NCBI GenBank assembly: GCA_003021085.1
Contig: PXRE01000006.1
Span: 1 to 64,000 of the forward strand
From: Halobacteriales archaeon QS_1_68_20
Lineage (GTDB): Archaea; Halobacteriota; Halobacteria; Halobacteriales; PXRE01
Reading direction: 5' to 3'
Length of the DNA stretch: 64,000 nucleotides
Position numbers and translations under genes: made by a program. Below, piece after piece: positions 17,002 through 24,421 of this stretch. The notes under the pieces were generated by a model, which saw only the letters and a program-made list of their open reading frames with translations, was not told the origin of the DNA and did not search any database. Each line of letters starts with the position of its first letter. Within the stretch, counting starts at the first letter, position 1.

Positions 17002-17958
17002 ATGGGAAACGTGATCGAACGGGCGGTCCGGGCGGCGCTGCCGGACAGGACGATCGACGCCATCGACGCCCGGAACACCCGTCCCGGCAACGAGACGGCG
17101 TTCGTCTCCTTCGTGGACGCCGACCCGGTCTACGTGAAGACGGCGACCGACACGACGAGGAGGCTCGTCCGTGAAACCGCAGCGGTCCGCTACGCCGCGG
17201 CCCACTGTTCGGTCGCCGCGCCCGCCGTCGTCGCCGCCGACCCGGCGGGCGATCCGGCCTACCTCGTGACCGAACCGCTTCCCGGGACGGTCTTCAACGA
17301 GCGGTGGACCGGGGGCGCCGACCGGGAACAGTTGGTGCGACGGCTCGGAACCGTGGTCGCGGGCGTCCAGGAGGCGCGGTTCGACCGTCCGGGCGTCATA
17401 ACCGGCGTCGACGCCGACGGCCTCGAACTGAGGGCCACCACCTGGACGGAGACGCTGTGTGAGACGATCGAGTGGCGAGCGTCGGACTGGTTCCCCGACC
17501 GGTTCGCCGACCTCCCCGGGCGACTCGTCGAGACGGTCCGGGACCGGGATCCGACGCTCGAGAACACGACGCCCACGCTCCTGCACGGTGATCCGAGCCG
17601 GATCAACCTCCACCTCGACCCCGACGGCCTCCTGGACTGGGAGCGGGCCCTCGTCGGCGACCCGGCGTTCGGCGTGGTCGAGGCGGCGTTTCACCACGTC
17701 GGACAGCCCGACGTCGACGACGCCGACGAGCCCCCACTCAGGGAGGCGCTGTACGAGGGGTACCGCGAGCGGGCCGGCGACCTTCCCCCCGGGCTCGAGC
17801 AGAACCGGCCCCTGTACGAGGCCGTCTCGTACCTGCTGGTTCCACAGGCGTTCGAGGACTGGGCGCCCCGCGTGGATACGCCGAACGACGAACTCGCGGC
17901 CGACGTGCGCGAGGAGTTCGACGCGCGACTCGACCGGGCCCGCGAGGCGATGCCGTGA
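17002..17958 (+). CDS. Aminoglycoside phosphotransferase (APH)-family kinase
   Basis: The 318-residue protein has the APH fold signature: FVDADPVYVKTATD (ATP-binding Lys), AYLVTEPLPGTVFNE, the catalytic-loop LLHGDPSRINLHL and the DFG-equivalent LLDWERALVGDP. The usual catalytic motif HGDxxxxN is present with Asp and Asn conserved. Haloarchaeal members probably phosphorylate small metabolites and not antibiotics; the substrate cannot be read from sequence. It is monocistronic as far as spacing shows (108 bp upstream gap). Confidence 0.85.
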   Translation: MGNVIERAVRAALPDRTIDAIDARNTRPGNETAFVSFVDADPVYVKTATDTTRRLVRETAAVRYAAAHCSVAAPAVVAADPAGDPAYLVTEPLPGTVFNERWTGGADREQLVRRLGTVVAGVQEARFDRPGVITGVDADGLELRATTWTETLCETIEWRASDWFPDRFADLPGRLVETVRDRDPTLENTTPTLLHGDPSRINLHLDPDGLLDWERALVGDPAFGVVEAAFHHVGQPDVDDADEPPLREALYEGYRERAGDLPPGLEQNRPLYEAVSYLLVPQAFEDWAPRVDTPNDELAADVREEFDARLDRAREAMP

Positions 17959-18062
17959 GCGTGAGGCGCAATCGAGGACGGTAGCGAGCACGTCCTGCCG
18001 GCGCACTCGAAGCCCGTTCGCGGATCACAACACGTTTGTATTCACTGGCCTCACTCCCGGAC

Positions 18063-19127
18063 ATGAACCGACGAGCGTTCCTGCGGGCGGGGACCGCCGT
18101 CGCCACGGCCGCGACGGTCGCGGGGTGTCTCGACGGCCTCCTCGGCGAGGGGGAGAGCCGGGAACCGCCGCTGGTCGAAGACCGGCCGGACGCGGTCTAC
18201 GTCCCGACCCACGTCGACGGCATGGAGATGGCGGGCATGGCGTCGGCGGGACCGTACAAGTTGGCGCTGAGCTACAGTTTCCCCCACCGCTTCTGGCGGA
18301 TCGACGGATCCGACGCGGAGAAGGTCTCCGTCGAGGACGACGACACGGTCCACCTGATGGGGACGCTCTGGGACGTCGATACGAAGATCGTCCCGCCGGC
18401 CGGCAACCTCTCGATGACGGTCCGCAAGGACGGCGAGGTCGTCGACGACCGGCGCATGTGGCCCATGCTCTCCCAGACGATGGGCTTTCACTTCGGGGAC
18501 AACGTCTCCCTGGACGGCGACGGCACCTACGAGATCGAGGTCTCCGTCGACCCCCTCGGCGCCCGGACGACCGGCGCGTTCCAGGGCCGGTTCGAAGAGG
18601 CGGTCTCGACCACCGTCGAGGTCGAGTACAGCGAGCGGGTCCTCAACGAGACCCAGGTCCAGATGCTCGACGACCGCCAGGGCGAGCGCGACGCCGTCCC
18701 GCCGATGGAGATGGACATGCCCGTCTCGCAACTCCCGGCGAAGGCCAACCTGGAGGGCGAACTCGTCGGCGAGGGGACGAGCGGCGACGGGGTCTTCCTG
18801 GCGACCGTGCCCTCGTCGACCCCCAGGGGCGTCGACGGCGACGGCCAGTACCTCGCCGTGTCGGCCCGGACGCCGTACAACCGCTACCCGCTGGCGCGGA
18901 TGGCGCTGTCCGGGACCGTCCGGCGCAACAGCGAGACGGTATTCGACGGCGCGCTGGCGGCCTCGCTCGACCCCGACCTGGACTACCACTACGGCGCCGC
19001 GATCGACGGCCTCCAGTCCGGCGACGAGGTGACCCTCTCGGTCGGCGCACCGCCGCAGGTGTTCCGCCACGAGGGCTACGAGACCGCCTTCCTGGAGTTC
19101 GAGGACGTCCACTTCACCGTCCCGTAG
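18063..19127 (+). CDS. Exported lipoprotein with P19/Tp34-like iron-binding domain (DUF7350 type)
   Basis: The 354-residue protein begins MNRRAFLRAG and has a lipobox, TVAGC, at Cys22. The next 150 residues contain VEDRPDAVYVPTHVDGMEMAG, YSFPHRFWRI, TVHLMGTLWDV and WPMLSQTMGFHFGDNV, the pattern of P19/Tp34 periplasmic iron/copper-binding proteins, where the Glu/Met and His residues bind metal. A second domain follows with FLATVPSSTPRGVDGDGQYLAVSARTPYNRYPLARMALSG-type sequence (quoted in part: YLAVSARTPYNR), typical of haloarchaeal DUF7350. Likely role: extracytoplasmic Fe(II) capture. No FTR1 permease is next to it. Confidence 0.75.
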   Translation: MNRRAFLRAGTAVATAATVAGCLDGLLGEGESREPPLVEDRPDAVYVPTHVDGMEMAGMASAGPYKLALSYSFPHRFWRIDGSDAEKVSVEDDDTVHLMGTLWDVDTKIVPPAGNLSMTVRKDGEVVDDRRMWPMLSQTMGFHFGDNVSLDGDGTYEIEVSVDPLGARTTGAFQGRFEEAVSTTVEVEYSERVLNETQVQMLDDRQGERDAVPPMEMDMPVSQLPAKANLEGELVGEGTSGDGVFLATVPSSTPRGVDGDGQYLAVSARTPYNRYPLARMALSGTVRRNSETVFDGALAASLDPDLDYHYGAAIDGLQSGDEVTLSVGAPPQVFRHEGYETAFLEFEDVHFTVP

Positions 19128-19209
19128 CCGTCTGGCCTCTATTCTCCAGGGCTGGTGTCCCCCGACCCGGGCGTGGCCTATTTGGCGGTGTGCGCGTACG
19201 TTGGTACCG

Positions 19210-19848
19210 ATGCCACCGACGCTGGTGAACGTCGCCGTCGGGGCGCTGCTCGGGGCGGCGCTGCTCGGGGCGGCGTTCGACCGTCGCGCAGTCGCCGTCG
19301 TGCTCGCCGCCGCCGCGCTACCGGACGCCGACGCCGCCCTCAGCCTGCTCGTCCGGGGCGCGACCAACGTGGTGCTCCACAACCTCTTCGTCCCCGCAAT
19401 CGCGGGGGCCGTGCTCTACTGGGAGACCGCGCTCCGCGAGGAGTCCTGGCTCCGCGAGCGGTACGGGTGGCGCGGGTGCCGGGTGGCCTGGGTGGCGCTT
19501 TCTACCTACGCAGTCGCGGGCATCGGCTTCGACTTCTTCACGCTCGACGCGGTGAACCTCCTCTGGCCGGTCCACGACCGCTTCTACGCCGTCTTCGGCC
19601 GCCTCGTGTACTCCACCCACGAGGGCGTCGTCCAGACCTACGTCGAGGTCGGCGGTCACCCCTTGCCGCTCCGGTCACCCGGGACGACCGCGACCTACCA
19701 CGTCGAGACGTGGCTCAACCCGACGCCGGGAACCCGTAACCCGCCCGGGGTCGAACGGCGCGTCCGCATCGTCGAGTACGGCTGGCAGGCCGTCGTCGTC
19801 GTTGCCGGGGCGGCGGCGCTGGCGTTCCGCTTCCGGGGGGAGAAATAA
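19210..19848 (+). CDS. Membrane-bound metal-dependent hydrolase (YdjM-like), first paralogue
   Basis: The 212-residue membrane protein has AAALPDADAAL and TNVVLHNLFVP near the start, the D-x-D and H motifs of the LexA-binding inner-membrane hydrolase (YdjM) family, then VNLLWPVHDRFYAVFG. Several hydrophobic helices are present, the last (VVVVAGAAALAFRF) near the C-terminus. I use the ATG at 19210; the ORF track begins three codons earlier at a TTG. The stop overlaps the next start as TAATG, so translation is coupled to the paralogue. Substrate unknown. Confidence 0.72.
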   Translation: MPPTLVNVAVGALLGAALLGAAFDRRAVAVVLAAAALPDADAALSLLVRGATNVVLHNLFVPAIAGAVLYWETALREESWLRERYGWRGCRVAWVALSTYAVAGIGFDFFTLDAVNLLWPVHDRFYAVFGRLVYSTHEGVVQTYVEVGGHPLPLRSPGTTATYHVETWLNPTPGTRNPPGVERRVRIVEYGWQAVVVVAGAAALAFRFRGEK

Positions 19849-20513
19849 TGCCGTCGCCGACCGTCCAGCTGGGGTTCGCCGTTCTCGTCGCGGCCGCCGT
19901 GCTCGGCGAGTACTACGACCGCCGGGCGCTGGGCGTCGTCGTCGTCGTGCTGTTGCTCCCGGAACTCGACACGCTGACCGGGTGGGTACTGGCGGGTGCC
20001 CATCGCGCGCTGTTGCACAACCTGTTGCTCGTGGCCGCCGCCAGCGGACTGCTCTACTACGATACCCGCGTGCGTGATCAGTCGTGGCTCCGGGAACGGT
20101 ACGGCGATTGGGGCGTCCGCGTGGCCGTCGCCGCGCTGTTCGCGCACGTGTTCGCGCACGTCCTGCTGGACTACGCGCACCTGGAGGGCGTGAACCTCTT
20201 CTACCCGGTGGTGGACGCCTTCTACCATCTGGAGGGCGAACTCTACCTGTCGACCGACGAGGGTCTCGTCCAGACGTTCGTCGAGTTCGTCGACCCCCAG
20301 GCCAGCGGGCAGGTGGTCGACGCGGGCCGGACCGGGACCACCGAGAACGTCCACGTCGACAGCCCCGTCGACCCCGAGAACGAGGGCCCGGACGGCCGAC
20401 CCGAGCGTCGGTTCCCCGTCGCGGTATACGGCTGGCAACTGTACCTGATCGCCGTCGGCCTGTTCACGGCGGGCGCGAAGCGGTTGCAGGGCGACCCGCC
20501 CGGGGACCGCTGA
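19848..20513 (+). CDS. Membrane-bound metal-dependent hydrolase (YdjM-like), second paralogue
   Basis: The 221-residue protein repeats the plan of its upstream neighbour: LLPELDTL, RALLHNLLLV, SWLRERYGDWGVRVA, HVLLDYAHLEGVNLFYPV and STDEGLVQTFVEF each have a matching block in the first gene (ALPDADAA, NVVLHNLFVP, SWLRERYGWRG, DFFTLDAVNLLWPV, STHEGVVQTYVEV). The pair is therefore a tandem duplication that has diverged. The conserved His-Asp pairs suggest a metal site facing the membrane interior or cytoplasm. Translation is probably coupled by the TAATG overlap. Confidence 0.72.
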   Translation: MPSPTVQLGFAVLVAAAVLGEYYDRRALGVVVVVLLLPELDTLTGWVLAGAHRALLHNLLLVAAASGLLYYDTRVRDQSWLRERYGDWGVRVAVAALFAHVFAHVLLDYAHLEGVNLFYPVVDAFYHLEGELYLSTDEGLVQTFVEFVDPQASGQVVDAGRTGTTENVHVDSPVDPENEGPDGRPERRFPVAVYGWQLYLIAVGLFTAGAKRLQGDPPGDR

Positions 20514-20672
20514 CCGTCGGTCCCGCTTTCGTCCGTCACCGGATCCGGCCGCCGTCGCTCACTCCCCGGATTCGAGGTCCTCGACCAGTCGCCGAATCTG
20601 GGAGACAGCGGCCTCGAACGGGTCGCCCGGGCGTCCGGCACGGCCACCTCCCACGCCGACGCCATCGTCTCG

Positions 20673-21437
20673 ATGCGGGACGAGTGGCTGGACGGCGACC
20701 GGGCGTTCGACGAGGAGGCGGCGGAACTCGCACTCGACGCCGCCCGGTTCGACCGCCTGTCCACCGAGGCCGAACCGCCGTACGACGACCCCGAGGGCTA
20801 CGCGCAGTACGACGACGAGGTCGTGGCCGAACTGGTGGCCCTGGTCGACCTGCCGGACGCGGACGTGCTGGCCGACGGCGTCGTGACGCTGGACAGCCCG
20901 TTCGGCCTCTCCCCGTCGGTCGCTGTCGACCCGCCGGGGATGGTCAACGTGGTCGACGAGATGGCGTACACCGTCGTGGTGGGAGCAGACGCTCGCGTGC
21001 CGGACCACGTCTGGCGCGAACTCGTCGCCTGCGTGTTGCTCGACGACCTCGTCGACCGCGTCGGGTTCCGTTGGCACCCGCCCGAGGAGGAACTCGCGGA
21101 GATCGAGGGCGTCGACTACTCCGACCCGGCCGACCAGGGTGAAGTGTCGCTCCTGTCGCTCGCGTCGGCGATCAAGGACGTGATCGCGGACGCGCTACGC
21201 AACCGGGACCAGCTTGGATGGACGGACGTGTCCCACGCCCGGATCGAAGCGGTCGGGGTGTACTTCGCCAACCGCGGCGACCTGCAGACCGTCGACGCCC
21301 GCACGATCCGGCGGACGCCGGGATACGAGGCACTCCTGGAGGCGTTCGTCGAACAGTTAGTGCCGGCGGCCGACCACGACGGCTTCGCCCGGATCGTCGA
21401 CCACTTCGTCGAGTGGGACGTCGACGAAGGGGACTGA
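20673..21437 (+). CDS. Hypothetical acidic protein
   Basis: The 254-residue protein is soluble and acidic, with no signal peptide or membrane segment. Visible blocks are FDEEAAELALDAARF, SPSVAVDPPGMVNVVDE, LVACVLLDDLVDRVGFRWHPPEEE and ARIEAVGVYFANRGDLQTVD. I recognise no family. The frame stays open upstream to 20514 with plausible codon use but no start codon, so either the ATG at 20673 is the true start or the N-terminus has been lost. The minus strand over 20559-20630 also ends in a protein-like tail. Confidence 0.6.
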   Translation: MRDEWLDGDRAFDEEAAELALDAARFDRLSTEAEPPYDDPEGYAQYDDEVVAELVALVDLPDADVLADGVVTLDSPFGLSPSVAVDPPGMVNVVDEMAYTVVVGADARVPDHVWRELVACVLLDDLVDRVGFRWHPPEEELAEIEGVDYSDPADQGEVSLLSLASAIKDVIADALRNRDQLGWTDVSHARIEAVGVYFANRGDLQTVDARTIRRTPGYEALLEAFVEQLVPAADHDGFARIVDHFVEWDVDEGD

Positions 21438-21472
21438 CGCAGTCCACCCTCGTCACGTCCGCTCCTCGCAAA

Positions 21473-21640
21473 ACGGGCGTGACGGGATTCGAACCGGAGC
21501 CAGAGGATCCCGCTCACTCCGTTGGGCGGGCTGCGACTTCCAGGGTTCGAACGCCGGGCCCGTTCGCTCCTCACGTACGTTTTCCGAGCGACGAGGCCGC
21601 TCGGCGTCCCGCTCGTTGCACTCGCGGGACCGTCGCAGAA
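21473..21640 (-). repeat. tRNA-3'-end duplication cassette downstream of tRNA-Arg
   Basis: On the plus strand, ACGGGCGTGACGGGATTCGAACC at 21473-21495 repeats, with two mismatches, the 3' end of the tRNA-Arg gene at 21640-21662. Between the copies lie CCGGAGCCAGA, GGGCTGCGACTTCCAGG followed by TTCGAA, and the hairpin CCGAGCG-N7-CGCTCGG. The same ordered blocks occur after tRNA-Gly. Relative to tRNA transcription the cassette is directly downstream. Confidence 0.75.
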
Positions 21641-21713
21641 CGGGCGTGGCGGGGTTCGAACCCGCGATCGGGAGGTTAGGAACCTCCCGCCCTGTCCACT
21701 AGGCCACACGCCC
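21641..21713 (-). tRNA. tRNA-Arg (anticodon CCU)
   Basis: On the minus strand the gene starts GGGCGTGTGGCCTAGTGGAC and ends CACGCCC plus discriminator G. The seven-base acceptor stem pairs perfectly, the anticodon arm is GGAGG-TTCCTAA-CCTCC, placing CCT at 34-36, and the T arm reads GCGGG-TTCGAAC-CCCGC. It decodes AGG. No intron and no encoded CCA are seen. Confidence 0.93.
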
Positions 21714-21746
21714 CGCGAGAACGTAGCGAGGCGGGGGCGAAAACGG

Positions 21747-22052
21747 TTATCCTTCGTCGTTCGTCTCGGTCGCCTCGGTCGTCTCGACCTCGTCAGTCGC
21801 GACCGGCTCCGAGTCGGCGCTGGAGGCGCCCTCTTCGACGCCCTCACGGACGCCGTCTTTCATCTCTTCGAGTTCATTCTCGACTTCCTGGCGACCCTTC
21901 TGGAATTCGCCCATGGCCTCACCGGTCGACCTGGCCAGCTTCGGGATCTTGTTCGCCCCGAACAGCAGGACGAAGATCAGCAGGATGACCACCAGTTCCG
22001 GGGGACCCAGCCCCCCGGGGATGAACAGCGGTGTGATTGCTTCGAGTGCCAT
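21747..22052 (-). CDS. tatA: Sec-independent translocase subunit TatA
   Basis: The 101-residue protein has the TatA plan: a short outside segment (LFIPGGLGPPELVVI), one transmembrane helix (ELVVILLIFVLLFGANKIP), the FGANKIPKLARSTGEAMGEF hinge and amphipathic helix, then a charged coiled and disordered acidic tail. TatA multimers form the pore that moves folded RR-leader proteins across the membrane, and this window encodes many such substrates. I chose the ATG at 22052, since the ORF-track start is a TTG nine codons upstream. An AT-rich stretch beyond it (GGCTTTTTG region) may hold the promoter. Confidence 0.92.
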   Translation of the reverse strand: MALEAITPLFIPGGLGPPELVVILLIFVLLFGANKIPKLARSTGEAMGEFQKGRQEVENELEEMKDGVREGVEEGASSADSEPVATDEVETTEATETNDEG

Positions 22053-22227
22053 CTCTACTCCGACTTTGACCACAGCCAATTATAGGCTTTTTGCTCCGCC
22101 CGACCCCGGTGCAATCACCGGACGAACCGGGCCAGGACGCCGGTACGCCCGGACTACCGCCGCCGTGGGAGCCGCCGAGACGTGTCGTCCCGAATAGACT
22201 TCAATCGGGTCGGCGTACTCCTCCAGC

Positions 22228-22704
22228 ATGGTCGAAGTAGGTGACCCCGCGCCGGACTTCACGGCACCGCTCGCCAACGGCGACATCGTCCCGTTCACCC
22301 TCTCCGAACACCTCGACGAGGCCCCGCTGGTCCTTGCCTTCTTCCCGGGCGCGTTCACCAGCGTCTGCACGACGGAACTGTGCACCTTCGAGGAGCGCAT
22401 GGGCGTGTTCGAGGATATGGGTGCGACCGTCTACGGCATCAGCGTCGATAGTCCCTTCGCACTCAACGAGTTCCGCGAGCAGGAGGACCTGGGGTTCGGC
22501 CTCGTCTCGGACCACCAGAAGGTCGTCATCGACCGGTACGACGTCCGGGACAGTTTCGACGACCTGGGGTACTACGGCCTCGCCCAGCGGTCGGTGTTCG
22601 TCGTCGACGACGACGGCACGATCACCTACAAGTGGACCGCCGAGCATCCGGGCCAGGAACCCGACTACGAGGCCGTCGAGGCCGCCGCGGAGGAAACGGC
22701 CTGA
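22228..22704 (+). CDS. Peroxiredoxin (AhpE/Bcp-like, thioredoxin fold)
   Basis: The 158-residue protein opens VEVGDPAPDFTAPLANGD and carries the peroxidatic motif FFPGAFTSVCTTELCTF, where the first Cys of PGAFTSVC is the peroxidatic residue and the second, five residues later, could resolve it as in Bcp-type enzymes. Later blocks DSPFALNEFREQEDLGFGLVSD and AQRSVFVVDDDGTI match the family. It reduces peroxides and organic hydroperoxides with electrons from thioredoxin-like donors, in the cytoplasm. It is probably monocistronic. Confidence 0.9.
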   Translation: MVEVGDPAPDFTAPLANGDIVPFTLSEHLDEAPLVLAFFPGAFTSVCTTELCTFEERMGVFEDMGATVYGISVDSPFALNEFREQEDLGFGLVSDHQKVVIDRYDVRDSFDDLGYYGLAQRSVFVVDDDGTITYKWTAEHPGQEPDYEAVEAAAEETA

Positions 22705-22787
22705 ACGACCCCGGCCCCCGAACGTGGCCGAGCCGCGAACGACGGCGATCCGGGGGCTTTTGCGCTCGCATCCCCTAGGTTGACGGT

Positions 22788-23603
22788 ATGAGTGACGCGG
22801 ACGCCGATCGAGAGGAGCGGTTCTACCGCCCCGAAGACGACCACAGTTTCCCCGACGAGAAGGTCAACGAGGTGCTGGCGTTCCTCGACGAGGACGAGGA
22901 AGTCCAGGCCTACCTGGAGGCCCAGAACGTCAACGCCGTCACCCGGATGCGGTACAACGACCACGGCAGCAAGCACATCGAGATCGTCCGCAACCGGGCG
23001 CTGTGTCTCTACGAACTGCTCAAGCGCGCGGGCGTGGAGTTCAACGGCGCCGCCGACCAGGGACTGGCCGAGGCCGACGAGGCCGTCATCGTCGCACTGG
23101 CGGCCACCCTCCACGACATCGGCCACGTCGTCCACCGCGACAGCCACACCTACTACTCCATCCCGCTGGCCGCCGACGTCCTCGACCGCTTCCTGCCGGA
23201 GTTCTACGACACCGCCGAGGCCATCCGGGTGAAGGGGGAGGTGCTCCACGCCATCCTCTGTCACCACACCGAGGAGAACCCGCTCACCCTGGAAGCAGGG
23301 ATCATCCGGGTCGCGGACGCCCTGGACATGGAGCGGGGTCGTTCGCGCATCCCATACGAGGAGGGCGGCCGCGGCATCAACACCATCTCCAGCCAGGCGA
23401 TCCGGAACGTGTCGCTGTACGAGGGCGACGACGGCCCCGTGCTCGTCGAGATCGAGATGACCGACGCCGCTGGCGTCTACCAGGTCGACTCCCTGTTGAA
23501 GGCCAAACTCCGGGACTCCGGGCTGGAGGACCTCGTCCAGATCGAGGCCGTCTACGTCCGCGAGGAGCGCGAGCAAGCCCTGATCGAGCGGATCGAACTG
23601 TAA
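22788..23603 (+). CDS. HD domain phosphohydrolase
   Basis: The 271-residue protein has the HD superfamily metal motifs: KHIEIVRNRALCLYELLKR (first His), then TLHDIGHVVHRDSH with the signature HD pair and a third His, HAILCHHTEENPL, and IRVADALDMERGRSRIPY with the closing Asp. The architecture matches haloarchaeal HD proteins that act on nucleotides or cyclic nucleotides, but no substrate is evident. No signal or membrane segments are seen. About 80 bp separates it from the peroxiredoxin gene, so cotranscription is possible. Confidence 0.85.
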   Translation: MSDADADREERFYRPEDDHSFPDEKVNEVLAFLDEDEEVQAYLEAQNVNAVTRMRYNDHGSKHIEIVRNRALCLYELLKRAGVEFNGAADQGLAEADEAVIVALAATLHDIGHVVHRDSHTYYSIPLAADVLDRFLPEFYDTAEAIRVKGEVLHAILCHHTEENPLTLEAGIIRVADALDMERGRSRIPYEEGGRGINTISSQAIRNVSLYEGDDGPVLVEIEMTDAAGVYQVDSLLKAKLRDSGLEDLVQIEAVYVREEREQALIERIEL

Positions 23604-23697
23604 GGGACGCGACCGGGGCGCCCCCGGTCGTCCCCCGTCGACGGACGTAAAGATATTTGGCACGTCGTATTCTTACCGTTCTGAACGGGAACCAATC

Positions 23698-24405
23698 ATG
23701 AGACGCCGTCGATTCGTCGCCTCGGGTGCCACCGTCGGCGCCCTGACGCTCGCAGGCTGTCTGGGGTCGTCGCCGACGCCGCCGCCGCGGCGGTCGGAGG
23801 TGTTCGAGGCCGTCGGCGCGGACGGAACGTCGCTACAGATGAACCTGGCCGGCCAGCCGGTCGTGGAGTCGCGGGCGGACGTCGACGCCGCCGAGGGATC
23901 GGGGTCGTTCGGGTCCGTCGTGGCCGCGCTCGCTGCGCTGAACCCGGTCGGGACGGCGGCCGCTGCGAAAGGTGGCGGCGGCGGCCGCGGTGCGACCGGC
24001 CGCGGTAGCGGCGAGCACGGCTCGGCCCCGAAGAACCACAACGGCCACGCGAAGTACCACGGGGGCGACTACGACGACTGGCGCGAGGAACACGAAGACG
24101 AGGTCGAGACCTACCAGGCCGAGGTCGCGCTCCTCGCCATCGGTTTCATCGGGACCGACCCCCAGATGGAGGACTCGCCGCCCGAGCCCGGTCCCATCGA
24201 CTGGGACGAGACGTGGCAGGACCCGCAACCCGACCAGGACATTACGTACGAACCACCGCGGACCGGGTGGTACCGCACGGGGGCGAAACTGGAGGCGAAG
24301 GGCGCGAACCACTCGTTCGGGTGGGAGTGCCTCGACTTCCGGGTCAACGACGCCAACGAGACCGTCGAGGTCGACAACGTCTGGAAGGTCTCGCCGCGCC
24401 TCTAG
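23698..24405 (+). CDS. Exported lipoprotein, hypothetical, glycine-rich centre
   Basis: The 235-residue protein begins MRRRRFVASGATVGALTLAGCLGS, an RR leader followed by a lipobox ending AGC. A low-complexity segment (AAAKGGGGGRGATGRGSG) and a His/Asp-rich stretch (HNGHAKYHGGDYDDW) precede a C-terminal domain with GWYRTGAKLEAKGANHSFGWEC. I recognise no named family. It lies 16 nt upstream of the membrane spermidine-synthase-like gene, so the lipoprotein, synthase-like and DUF2617-like genes look like one transcription unit. Confidence 0.72.
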   Translation: MRRRRFVASGATVGALTLAGCLGSSPTPPPRRSEVFEAVGADGTSLQMNLAGQPVVESRADVDAAEGSGSFGSVVAALAALNPVGTAAAAKGGGGGRGATGRGSGEHGSAPKNHNGHAKYHGGDYDDWREEHEDEVETYQAEVALLAIGFIGTDPQMEDSPPEPGPIDWDETWQDPQPDQDITYEPPRTGWYRTGAKLEAKGANHSFGWECLDFRVNDANETVEVDNVWKVSPRL

Positions 24406-24421
24406 GGGGAGCCACGCCAGG

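Noticed and set aside
15151-18006. 951-residue ORF on the minus strand
   Set aside because: It runs antisense through the DUF7405 and APH genes and the tandem repeats; its composition is the low-complexity Arg/Val/Gly/Asp pattern produced by high third-position GC, and no family is visible.
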